Positions 1 through 5,265 of a DNA stretch of 6,281 nt are shown here, piece after piece; the first letter of the stretch is position 1, and every line of letters begins with the position of its first letter. Both the position numbers and the translations under genes were made by a program. Below the pieces are notes generated by a model. That model was given only the letters and a program-made list of their open reading frames with translations. It was not told the origin of the DNA and did no database searches. This DNA is from TC-15 sp034437275 (lineage in GTDB: Bacteria; Chloroflexota; Anaerolineae; Aggregatilineales; Aggregatilineaceae). The stretch spans positions 1 through 6,281 of the forward strand of contig DAOTUD010000200.1 in the NCBI GenBank assembly GCA_034437275.1, given 5' to 3'.

Positions 1-86
1 TTCGCTGCTTCAACCGTGCTAAACACTTGTTGCGCGGCAATCAGAAAGTTGATGTAGTCCAGTTCGTCGCATTTGGGTGGGTTCAT
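1..86 (-). CDS. Transposase, N-terminal fragment (runs off window)
   Basis: Read on the minus strand from the ATG at 86, this gives 28 codons open to the window edge: MNPPKCDELDYINFLIAAQQ, then VFSTVEAA. The pattern of Pro-Pro-Lys-Cys, an acidic pair, DYINFLIAAQ, then a Glu-Ala-Ala resembles the N-terminus of DDE transposases of the IS701/IS4-like type that are common in Chloroflexota and cyanobacteria; that match is from memory. The catalytic DDE core would lie left of position 1, so activity cannot be judged. The start is the only ATG at the head of this frame, and no strong ribosome-binding site precedes it, which is common for transposases. The gene follows the hydrolase on the same strand after 71 bp, so read-through from the hydrolase is possible. 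It could also be a decayed remnant. Confidence 0.6.
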   Translation of the reverse strand, partial: MNPPKCDELDYINFLIAAQQVFSTVEAA

Positions 87-128
87 GCTTTCAAGTTTAG
101 CATTTCTCGCTCAACTGCGTAACTTCTA
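1..128 (-). mobile_element. Insertion sequence, one end only; outer boundary approximate
   Basis: The transposase start at 86 is followed outward (87-128) by a short non-coding leader, as expected between an IS end and its gene. On the minus strand the segment about 104-127 reads as an AGAAGTTACGCAGTTGAGC stretch, which looks like an IS terminal repeat; similar GTTACGCA ends occur in related elements, from recall. The other end and any target duplication are outside the window, so the boundary at about 128 is an estimate. Insertion lies just downstream of the hydrolase stop codon and appears not to have cut that gene. Confidence 0.45.
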
Positions 129-157
129 AGTGTATGAAAAATTCAGAAAATGTACAG

Positions 158-1063
158 TCACGTCCGCGCAACGAAATCATCCAGCCGGAGCATCACCGCC
201 TCGGGATTATCTTCGGACAGGAAGTGGTTGGCCCCTTCGATCAGGTGCGGGCCTTTGGCGCTGGGCATCCGCGTCTTCCAGTGTTTGGCCATGGGCGGGG
301 GGAAGACCGCGTCGCTGCGCCCCCACAGGATCAGGCTCGGCTTGCGGTCGAACACGGCCAGCTCCTGCTCGATCCTGCGCATCAGCGAGGCGGAACGGTG
401 CGTGGCGCTGGTGCTGATCATGCGCGGGAACTGCGACAGCGCCATGCGCCCCCATACATCCTGGAACGGGGCTTTGTAGCCATCCAGCACCGCCGCCGAC
501 AGGCGTCGCTCGGTCCAGAGCTGCATCCCGATGTTCAGCGCCAGGTTCAACGTGCGGAACAGCACATCCCCCACGCCGGGCTTGGTCGCCAGCTGGATCA
601 GCGGGTGCAGCGGCACCGGATAGGAATCCTGGAACACCCACGAGGACATGACCACCAGCCGCTTGACGCTGTCGGGCCGGCGCAGCGCATAGCCCAGCCC
701 AATCGGCCCGCCCCAGTCCTCCATCAGCAGCGTGACGTCGTGCAGTTCCAGCGCGTCGAGACATTCCAGCGCGTTGTGGATGTGGCGGCGCAGGGTGTGA
801 TAGCGGTGGCTGCCGGGCTTGTCGCTCAGGCCCCAGCCGATATGGTCCAGCGCGATGCAGCGGTAGCCCTGCGCGGCGTAGTACACCACCAGCGCCCGGT
901 AGACAAAGCTCCAGGTCGGGTAGCCATGCACAAACACCAACACCTCGCCATCGGTTGGCCCTTCGTCGATATAATGCATCCGCATCCCATCGCTGAGGGT
1001 GAAATAGTGGGATCGGAAAGGATAAAGTGCGCGCGTCGCTTCGGGCAACACTACCGTTGCCAT
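158..1063 (-). CDS. Alpha/beta-hydrolase, haloalkane dehalogenase/epoxide hydrolase-like
   Basis: A 301-residue cytoplasmic enzyme, the usual length for haloalkane dehalogenases and related hydrolases. Visible in order: the oxyanion-hole loop HGYPTWSFVYR (46-56), the nucleophile elbow MEDWGGPIG (114-122) with Asp116 followed by Trp117, a helical cap (about 145-235) with GYKAPFQD...QFPRM as in the DhlA type, the acid Asp251 in GRSDAVFP, and the base His280 in ANHFLSEDNPE. The Asp nucleophile with D-W-G-G favours dehalogenase, fluoroacetate dehalogenase or epoxide hydrolase over a Ser esterase. Known dehalogenases hold halide with this Trp plus either an Asn in HGNP or a cap Trp. Here the Asn position is Tyr48, so dehalogenation is unproven and the substrate is unknown. 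The ATG at 1063 was chosen because AAAGGGGG lies 4 bases upstream; the longer frame to 1144 would cover the promoter. It is transcribed divergently from the sugar kinase. Confidence 0.9.
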   Translation of the reverse strand: MATVVLPEATRALYPFRSHYFTLSDGMRMHYIDEGPTDGEVLVFVHGYPTWSFVYRALVVYYAAQGYRCIALDHIGWGLSDKPGSHRYHTLRRHIHNALECLDALELHDVTLLMEDWGGPIGLGYALRRPDSVKRLVVMSSWVFQDSYPVPLHPLIQLATKPGVGDVLFRTLNLALNIGMQLWTERRLSAAVLDGYKAPFQDVWGRMALSQFPRMISTSATHRSASLMRRIEQELAVFDRKPSLILWGRSDAVFPPPMAKHWKTRMPSAKGPHLIEGANHFLSEDNPEAVMLRLDDFVART

Positions 1064-1067
1064 GCCG

Positions 1068-1075
1068 CCCCCTTT
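1068..1075 (-). promoter_or_regulatory. Ribosome-binding site of the hydrolase
   Basis: On the minus strand AAAGGGGG precedes the ATG at 1063 by 4 bases (about 7 from the AAGG core). It fixes that start rather than the upstream GTG at 1144. Confidence 0.7.
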
Positions 1076-1091
1076 GTCGTCAGTCCGGTAA

Positions 1092-1121
1092 ATTATCGCA
1101 CTCGATTGCAAACCCAGGCAA
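1092..1121 (-). promoter_or_regulatory. Candidate sigma70-type promoter of the hydrolase
   Basis: The minus strand carries TTGCCT (1116-1121) and GATAAT (1092-1097) separated by 18 bases: 4/6 and 5/6 matches to the -35 and -10 consensus. Transcription would start near 1085, leaving a leader of about 22 bases that still contains the ribosome-binding site. The -35 box and spacer are covered by the dyad at 1102-1125. This is inference from consensus matching. Confidence 0.45.
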
Positions 1122-1125
1122 TCGA
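1102..1125. promoter_or_regulatory. Operator-like perfect dyad TCGATTGC-N8-GCAATCGA
   Basis: Two perfect 8-base inverted arms (1102-1109 and 1118-1125) are separated by 8 bases. Spacing and symmetry suit a dimeric helix-turn-helix repressor, and the site sits over the -35 box and spacer of the hydrolase promoter, where binding would block transcription. No regulator gene is present in the window. A dyad this size can arise by chance about once or twice in a window this long, so its location is the main support. Confidence 0.4.
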
Positions 1126-1137
1126 AGCCGTAACACA

Positions 1138-1169
1138 CCCTCACCCCGCCGCCCGGCGGGCGGTGAGGG
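1138..1169. repeat. GC-rich inverted repeat (hairpin)
   Basis: CCCTCACC (1138-1145) pairs exactly with GGTGAGGG (1162-1169) around a GC-rich interior that can form further pairs. No T-run follows on either strand, and it lies upstream of both divergent genes, so a terminator role is unlikely. It resembles dispersed intergenic hairpin repeats. Confidence 0.5.
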
Positions 1170-1178
1170 GCAGTTGTT

Positions 1179-1194
1179 CCCCGGCCATCCGGGG
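1179..1194. repeat. Short GC hairpin
   Basis: CCCCGG (1179-1184) pairs perfectly with CCGGGG (1189-1194) over a CCAT loop. It lies 9 bases beyond the preceding hairpin and could belong to the same compound repeat. No T-run follows. Confidence 0.4.
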
Positions 1195-1280
1195 TCGATG
1201 ACCAGCTTGCATCAAGTACCTGTCTTTACTCATCCCTGATTGTACGCCAGGATAGGCTCCGGCGAAAACAAAAAACGCGG

Positions 1281-1286
1281 TATACT
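1281..1286 (+). promoter_or_regulatory. Candidate -10 box of the sugar kinase
   Basis: TATACT, a 5/6 match to the -10 consensus, stands 43 bases before the kinase ATG in a locally A-rich stretch. No convincing -35 hexamer lies 16-18 bases upstream, so activation or another sigma factor may be involved. The same hexamer heads the exporter promoter at 3999-4004. Confidence 0.35.
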
Positions 1287-1313
1287 CATAGTCTCGCATC
1301 GATCATTACACGC

Positions 1314-1319
1314 AAGGAG
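1314..1319 (+). promoter_or_regulatory. Ribosome-binding site of the sugar kinase
   Basis: AAGGAG ends 10 bases before the ATG at 1330. It decides the start against the in-frame TTG at 1240, whose extra 30 residues look like translated leader. Confidence 0.75.
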
Positions 1320-1329
1320 CAAAGCGCGT

Positions 1330-2322
1330 ATGGATGTTGTTTGTTTAGGCGAAGCCTTGATCGATTTTGTCTCGCGCGAACGCGGTCAAACCCTGGTGAC
1401 AGCCAGTGAGTATAACGCGGCGACCGGCGGCGCTCCAGCGAATGTCGCTGCCGGGCTGGCCAAGCTGGGTCGCCGGGCGCGCATGATCGCCACCGTCGGC
1501 CAGGATGCGTTCGGCCAGAAAATCCTGCACGATTTGCAGGTCGTCGGGGTGGATTGCGCGCTGCGCACCGATCCGGACCACTTCACCACGCTGGCGTTTG
1601 TCAAGCTGGGCGCGGGAGGCGACCGCAACTTCGAGTTTAGCTCCGGCGCGCACGATCACCTCCTGCTGGGCCAGATCGACGCTGACGTGATCAGCCAGGC
1701 CCGCGTGCTGCACTACGGCTCGATCAGCCTGCGCACCCCCGCCTCGCACGACGCCACGCTGAAGGCGATCACGCTGGCCAAGGAGGCCGGGGTCGTGTGT
1801 TCGTGCGACCCCAACTGGCGCGCCGACCTGTGGCCGGACGCCGACCAGGGCCGCGCCGCCATGCTCGAAGCCATCGCGCACGCCGATATCCTCAAGATCA
1901 GCGATGCCGACCTGCTGTTCCTGGCCCCTGATCACGAAGACGACGCAGACTTCTGCCCGGCGCTGGAAGTGATCGGCTTTCGCGGGCGGCTGGCGACGGT
2001 GACGCTAGGCCGCCGGGGGGCGTGGTATACCGCCGGAGCGCGCACCGGCAGCGTGCCGTCGCCTTACGTCCAGGTCGTCGAGACCACCGGCGCCGGGGAC
2101 GCCTTCACCGCCACGCTGCTGGATTCGCTGTTGGATTATGAGATGGACGTGGACACCATCGACGACGAGACGCTGCGCGCCATCGTGCAGCGGGCCAGCG
2201 CCGCCGGCGCGCTCACCACGACCGGCTACGGCGCGATCCCGTCGCTGCCAACCCCCGCCGGGATCGACGCGCTGCTGCGCATGGTCAACATCAAACAGCG
2301 CACCGGGGAAGACGAGATGTGA
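1330..2322 (+). CDS. PfkB-family carbohydrate kinase, probably fructokinase
   Basis: A 330-residue cytoplasmic ribokinase-fold enzyme that would transfer phosphate from ATP to a sugar. The N-terminal GEALIDF (7-13) is typical of fructokinases. PfkB signature 1 is GGAPANVAAGLAKLG (33-47), where the first glycines contact the sugar. DPNWR (160-164) is a fructokinase-type motif. Signature 2 is ETTGAGDAF (251-259), with Asp257 as the expected catalytic base and the Gly-Ala-Gly as the anion hole. All key residues are present and the length is normal, so it should be active. Fructose is the best guess, but 2-keto-3-deoxygluconate and other sugars are accepted by close relatives. No sugar transporter or hydrolase of an oligosaccharide is adjacent, so context does not settle the substrate. 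It is divergent from the hydrolase, convergent with the exporter and appears monocistronic. Confidence 0.92.
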   Translation: MDVVCLGEALIDFVSRERGQTLVTASEYNAATGGAPANVAAGLAKLGRRARMIATVGQDAFGQKILHDLQVVGVDCALRTDPDHFTTLAFVKLGAGGDRNFEFSSGAHDHLLLGQIDADVISQARVLHYGSISLRTPASHDATLKAITLAKEAGVVCSCDPNWRADLWPDADQGRAAMLEAIAHADILKISDADLLFLAPDHEDDADFCPALEVIGFRGRLATVTLGRRGAWYTAGARTGSVPSPYVQVVETTGAGDAFTATLLDSLLDYEMDVDTIDDETLRAIVQRASAAGALTTTGYGAIPSLPTPAGIDALLRMVNIKQRTGEDEM

Positions 2323-2332
2323 AGGCATTCAG

Positions 2333-2367
2333 GAGGGGGAAGGTCCCCTTCAAGAGCAGGTTTTCTT
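2333..2367 (+). terminator. Possible weak terminator of the sugar kinase
   Basis: Eleven bases after the kinase stop, GAGGGGG (2333-2339) pairs with CCCCTTC (2345-2351) over a 5-base loop, with one G-T pair. A TTTTCTT run follows at 2361-2367. The run is 9 bases from the stem, farther than in a classic intrinsic terminator. Confidence 0.35.
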
Positions 2368-2389
2368 AACGCTTACTGCTTCTCTTTTA

Positions 2390-2457
2390 CCCCCCCCCGT
2401 AAACGGAGAGGGACTTTTGCCTGTGCCCAATTCCCCCTCTCCGCGTGCGGGGAGGGG
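2390..2457. repeat. Compound C-rich/G-rich intergenic hairpin repeat
   Basis: A 9-base C run (2390-2398) leads into CCG-TAAA-CGG (2397-2403 region) and GGAGAGGG (2406-2413). A second, strong hairpin spans 2434-2457: a 10-bp stem with one T-G pair around a CGTG loop. GGAGAGGG at 2406-2413 is also exactly complementary to CCCTCTCC at 2435-2442, so two alternative folds exist. The unit sits between convergent gene ends, where dispersed repeats are tolerated. No T-run follows the second hairpin, so it is not a textbook terminator. Confidence 0.5.
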
Positions 2458-2515
2458 TCAATCGCCGGGATCAAAACCGTGACATGAAAACCCTACCCCC
2501 CCGGCCTGCACACGC

Positions 2516-3955
2516 CTACATCTCCGGCACGGCGGACCGGCGGCGGCGCTGGTACGCCAGCGCCCACCCCGCCAGCCCGACGCCCACGCCGATCAACAGC
2601 GCCGCCGCAATGTAGGCCGCGCTGACGCCTTCGACGATGGCCCAGGGCGGCGCGTCGGCGGCGTCGAAATCCCGCGCCAGCCCGGCGACACTGATCACGC
2701 GGCTGGAAAATACCGCGCCGATCATCGGGATGCCGATCACCTGGCCCATATTGCGCGACAGGGCCAGCAAGCCGGACGCGACCCCCAGCCGTTCGCGCGG
2801 GGCCGATCCCATGATCGCGCTGTTGTTGGGCGACTGGAACAGCCCGGCCCCGATCCCGAAGGGGGCCAACCGCACGATATAGCCCAGCGTCGAGGTGTCC
2901 GCTTGCAGCGTGGCCACCGCCAGGCACCCCACGCCCATCACCGCCAGCCCGAGCAGCGCGATCCCGCGCGAACCGTAGCGGTCGGAGAGCGTGCCGGAGA
3001 TGGGGGCCATGATGCCCAGCGCGATGGGGATGATCGTCAGGAACAGCCCGGCTTTGGCGGTCGAATAGCCCTGCACCTCCTCCAGGTAGAAGGGCAGCAC
3101 CACGCGCGCCGAAACAGCGACGAAGACCAGCAGCCCGGTCGCCAGGCTGACGCTGAACAACGGGTCGCGGAACAGCGACAGGTCGACCATCGGCTGGCGC
3201 AGCCGGTCCTCCACCCCCAGGAACACGCCCAACCCCACCAGCGCCCCGCCCAGCAGCAGAATGATCAGCGGATCGCCCCAGCCGGTGCTGGGCGCAAACG
3301 TCAGCCCCAGCGCCAGCGCGACGAGCGTCAGCAGCAGGACCACTGCGCCGGCGGTGTCGAAACGCTGGCCGCCGGGCGGACGCCAGTCCGGCACGAAGCG
3401 CCGCACCAGGAACAGCCCGATCACGCCCACCGGCAGATTGACCAGGAAGATCGCGCGCCAGTTCACCAGCCCAATCAACAGCCCGCCCAGCGTCGGCCCG
3501 GTGATGATGCCCAGCGACACGACGGTGCCGATCACACCCAGCGCCCGCCCGCGCTCCGAGTCCGGGAAGGCTTCGGTCACGATGGCCGCGCCCAGGGCTT
3601 GCAGCATCACCGCGCCGACCCCCTGGAGCACCCGGAAGCCGATCAGGAAGCCGACCGTCGGGGCCAGCCCGCACAAGACCGATCCCACCGTGAAGATCAC
3701 CATGCCCACCATGTAAATCCGCTTCTTGCCGATCATGTCGGCCAGCCGTGCCACGCCGAGCATCATCGAACTGAGCACCAGCAGGTAGCTGACGATCACC
3801 CACTGCACGGTGGCGTAATTGGTGTTTAGCTCGCGTTTCAGCGTCGGCAGCGCGACCTGCACGATGCTGCTGTCAATCGTGGAGAGAAAGACGCCCATCG
3901 CCACGCTGAGCATCACCCACCATTTCTGCGAATAATCGACGGTGTTTTCGGCCAT
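2516..3955 (-). CDS. MFS multidrug exporter, DHA2 (EmrB/QacA) type, 14 helices
   Basis: A 479-residue inner-membrane protein, the usual length for proton-driven DHA2 drug exporters. About 14 hydrophobic segments can be counted (roughly 12-34, 50-70, 79-97, 103-125, 138-160, 166-185, 202-219, 228-247, 267-289, 302-322, 332-350, 355-374, 392-414, 444-467). Family motifs are visible: STIDSSIVQVALPTL in helix 1 with Asp28, the motif A loop GVARLADMIGKKR (67-79), antiporter motif C GIITGPTLGG (149-158) in helix 5, NWRAIFLVNLPVG (165-177), and a second motif A-like loop GTLSDRYGSRG (321-331). The substrate cannot be read from sequence; hydrophobic drugs or dyes are typical. AAGGA at 3966-3970 stands 10 bases before the ATG at 3955. 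No membrane-fusion partner or TetR/MarR regulator gene adjoins it, consistent with a single-component pump. Confidence 0.93.
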   Translation of the reverse strand: MAENTVDYSQKWWVMLSVAMGVFLSTIDSSIVQVALPTLKRELNTNYATVQWVIVSYLLVLSSMMLGVARLADMIGKKRIYMVGMVIFTVGSVLCGLAPTVGFLIGFRVLQGVGAVMLQALGAAIVTEAFPDSERGRALGVIGTVVSLGIITGPTLGGLLIGLVNWRAIFLVNLPVGVIGLFLVRRFVPDWRPPGGQRFDTAGAVVLLLTLVALALGLTFAPSTGWGDPLIILLLGGALVGLGVFLGVEDRLRQPMVDLSLFRDPLFSVSLATGLLVFVAVSARVVLPFYLEEVQGYSTAKAGLFLTIIPIALGIMAPISGTLSDRYGSRGIALLGLAVMGVGCLAVATLQADTSTLGYIVRLAPFGIGAGLFQSPNNSAIMGSAPRERLGVASGLLALSRNMGQVIGIPMIGAVFSSRVISVAGLARDFDAADAPPWAIVEGVSAAYIAAALLIGVGVGLAGWALAYQRRRRSAVPEM

Positions 3956-3999
3956 CGAATTGTCGTCCTTGTGTGTTCCCGGCTAAAAAGGCTAGCAAA

Positions 4000-4018
4000 G
4001 TATACACTATCTCTATAC
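4000..4018. promoter_or_regulatory. Short dyad GTATA-N9-TATAC between divergent genes
   Basis: Five-base inverted arms (4000-4004 and 4014-4018) flank 9 bases. The arms coincide with the two oppositely facing -10 candidates, so the symmetry may simply reflect divergent -10 boxes rather than a repressor site. Confidence 0.25.
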
Positions 4019-4021
4019 AAT
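4014..4021 (+). promoter_or_regulatory. Candidate -10 box (TATACAAT) of the peptidase-like gene
   Basis: TATACAAT contains TACAAT, a 5/6 match to the -10 consensus, 51 bases before the ATG at 4073. No clear -35 box is seen at the expected distance. The identical octamer occurs upstream of the next gene at 5153-5160. Confidence 0.3.
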
Positions 4022-4072
4022 CATGTCTTCAAATGGTTTTCGATTCGCCGGACGAAGGACCGGATAATTTGC

Positions 4073-5050
4073 ATGAAAATACACTACATCATCGATGATA
4101 GCGCGGCACGCCTGCCGCTGAGCATCCGCAGCGCCGAGGGCGTGCTCGACCGCGCCGCCGATCTGCGCAACGCGCCGAGCATTCACCTGGTGGAACTGAC
4201 CACCCAGCACATGCAGGGCACCGGGGCCACGCTGCTCGACGAGCTGACCTCGTACTTCGACAACGGGCACCCCAGCGAGCACGATCCCTATGCCCTGGCA
4301 ACGTGTTACGAACTGCGCGATCAACTGGAAGACCTGCTGCGCGATCTGCGCGACCTGGAGCTGGTGTCGCTGCACGAGGTGGCGGCGCTGTTCCCGGCCA
4401 GCTTCGCGGACGAGCCGCACTTCATGCTGGCGCTGACGGCGGTCGGCTACCCCGCGTTTGGCTATGTGCGCACCTACAAGGACTCCGAAGGCGGCGAATA
4501 TCACGGCATGGTCGTCAATCTGGCCCAGGCGCGGCCCCACCTGGAGCAGCGGCTCGGGCAGTTTTCGCTCAGCCTGCTGACGCACGTCATCCGCCACGGC
4601 TTTTTCAACCACCAGGGCTTCCACCTGGCCTATGACCAGTACTGTGACGCCATCCAGCGCTCCCCCGACACCCCGCTGGACCTGCTCAAGGATGCGCTGC
4701 TGAGCCGGGGCATCGCGTGGTACCTCAGCTACCGGCACGATCTGGCCTTCTACGACCGGGCGCTCGGGCTGGACCCAGCCAACCTGGACGAGCACGTCGC
4801 GCAGTGGAACGCGCTGGTCGAGACGGCGCGCGACACCGGCCTGGGCGACGAATCGTTCGCGGGCTGGCTGCGCACCCAGGACGCCTGCCAGTCCAGGGAT
4901 ATGATATGCATCGACCTGGTGGGCTATTTCGCGGCGCGCGCCCTCGCGGCGGACCAGGGTGCTCCGGCGCTGCGGGCGGCGGTCGCGCAGGGCGGCGATC
5001 ACTTCATCGACCTGTACAACGCGCTGGACCACCACCCCCTGGCGCGCTAA
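4073..5050 (+). CDS. Uncharacterised protein resembling a zinc peptidase with lost active site (DUF2268/DUF5700-like)
   Basis: A 325-residue protein without signal peptide or membrane segment, so probably cytoplasmic. The layout resembles the putative zinc peptidases of the DUF2268/DUF5700 style: a helical N-terminal half, a strand-like region PHFMLALTAVGYPAFGYVR (115-133), GGEYHGMVVNL (140-150), a helix ending in HVIRH (171-175), then SRGIAWYL (211-218) and a C-terminal YFAARALAADQG...GGDHFIDLYN (285-316). In active relatives the helix carries HExxH and the later motif reads EGxA, supplying the third zinc ligand. Here the catalytic Glu is Val172 and the ligand Glu is Arg212. Extra histidines (180, 184) could still bind a metal. 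The family link is pattern recall and not certain; the residues are directly visible. The start at 4073 has AAGGA at 4055-4059, a rather long 13-base gap. The upstream 34 in-frame codons from 3971 overlap the divergent promoters and look non-coding. Confidence 0.75.
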   Translation: MKIHYIIDDSAARLPLSIRSAEGVLDRAADLRNAPSIHLVELTTQHMQGTGATLLDELTSYFDNGHPSEHDPYALATCYELRDQLEDLLRDLRDLELVSLHEVAALFPASFADEPHFMLALTAVGYPAFGYVRTYKDSEGGEYHGMVVNLAQARPHLEQRLGQFSLSLLTHVIRHGFFNHQGFHLAYDQYCDAIQRSPDTPLDLLKDALLSRGIAWYLSYRHDLAFYDRALGLDPANLDEHVAQWNALVETARDTGLGDESFAGWLRTQDACQSRDMICIDLVGYFAARALAADQGAPALRAAVAQGGDHFIDLYNALDHHPLAR

Positions 5051-5070
5051 GCACAGCGGGAACACAGCGC

Positions 5071-5103
5071 GGCCCAGCGGCTGTGCTGTGGGCCTCTATT
5101 TCT
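5071..5103 (+). terminator. Probable intrinsic terminator of the peptidase-like gene
   Basis: Twenty bases after the stop codon, GGCCCA (5071-5076) pairs exactly with TGGGCC (5089-5094). Inner pairs C5078-G5088, G5079-T5087, G5080-C5086 and C5081-G5085 extend the stem. It is followed at once by the T-rich stretch TCTATTTCT (5095-5103). An overlapping alternative stem, GCACAGC (5051-5057) with GCTGTGC (5080-5086), is possible. This would separate the gene from the secreted-protein gene downstream. Confidence 0.5.
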
Positions 5104-5140
5104 GAAAATCCTCTGAATTCATTGCCACCCCAAGCACACA

Positions 5141-5171
5141 TTCTCAAAACAATATACAATGGTAATATAAA
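5141..5171 (+). promoter_or_regulatory. A+T-rich leader with candidate promoter of the secreted-protein gene
   Basis: The stretch after the terminator is notably A+T-rich. It contains TATACAAT (5153-5160), the same octamer as at 4014-4021, and TAATATAAA (5163-5171). TTCTCA at 5141-5146 lies 16 bases before TAATAT as a weak -35 match (4/6). Which element is used cannot be told. Transcription from here gives a leader of about 90-100 bases. Confidence 0.3.
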
Positions 5172-5251
5172 CGGATTTGCTACGTTCCAATGACAGTACT
5201 CAAGGCACACGGACCGGGACGCTGCAATGTCATTCATGGTATGCATTGTGT

Positions 5252-5257
5252 GGAGGG
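5252..5257 (+). promoter_or_regulatory. Ribosome-binding site of the secreted protein
   Basis: GGAGGG ends 8 bases before the ATG at 5266, the best spacing in the region. The earlier in-frame ATGs at 5227 and 5236 lack such a site. Confidence 0.75.
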
Positions 5258-5265
5258 TTTGTGCT

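Larger units (their letters stand above)
3999..4029 (-). promoter_or_regulatory. Candidate exporter promoter
   Basis: On the minus strand a TATACT -10 box (3999-4004) is preceded by AAGACA (4024-4029), a 4/6 -35 match, with a long 19-base spacer. Transcription would start near 3992, giving a leader of about 37 bases that includes the AAGGA ribosome-binding site. Confidence 0.35.

Noticed and set aside
134..1201. A 355-codon open frame on the plus strand opposite the hydrolase
   Set aside because: Its product is low-complexity, rich in His, Gln and Arg with no motif, and it mirrors a clear enzyme gene on the other strand. Long antisense frames are expected in G+C-rich DNA.
2493..3803. A 436-codon minus-strand frame overlapping the exporter in another frame
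   Set aside because: Its translation is Gly/Ala/Arg/Asp-rich and lacks membrane helices, while the alternative frame encodes an intact 14-helix transporter with family motifs.
2903..3829. A 308-codon plus-strand frame opposite the exporter
   Set aside because: The product is dominated by Gln, His, Arg and Asp, typical of a shadow frame opposite a hydrophobic gene.
3971..4072. A 34-codon N-terminal extension of the peptidase-like gene
   Set aside because: It crosses the divergent promoter region, has different base composition and no ribosome-binding site; the ATG at 4073 starts the gene-like sequence.
4013..5065. A 350-codon minus-strand frame opposite the peptidase-like gene
   Set aside because: The plus-strand frame has the G/C-rich third-position bias, a ribosome-binding site and recognisable motifs. 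The minus frame spans the terminator and the divergent promoters and has no motif.
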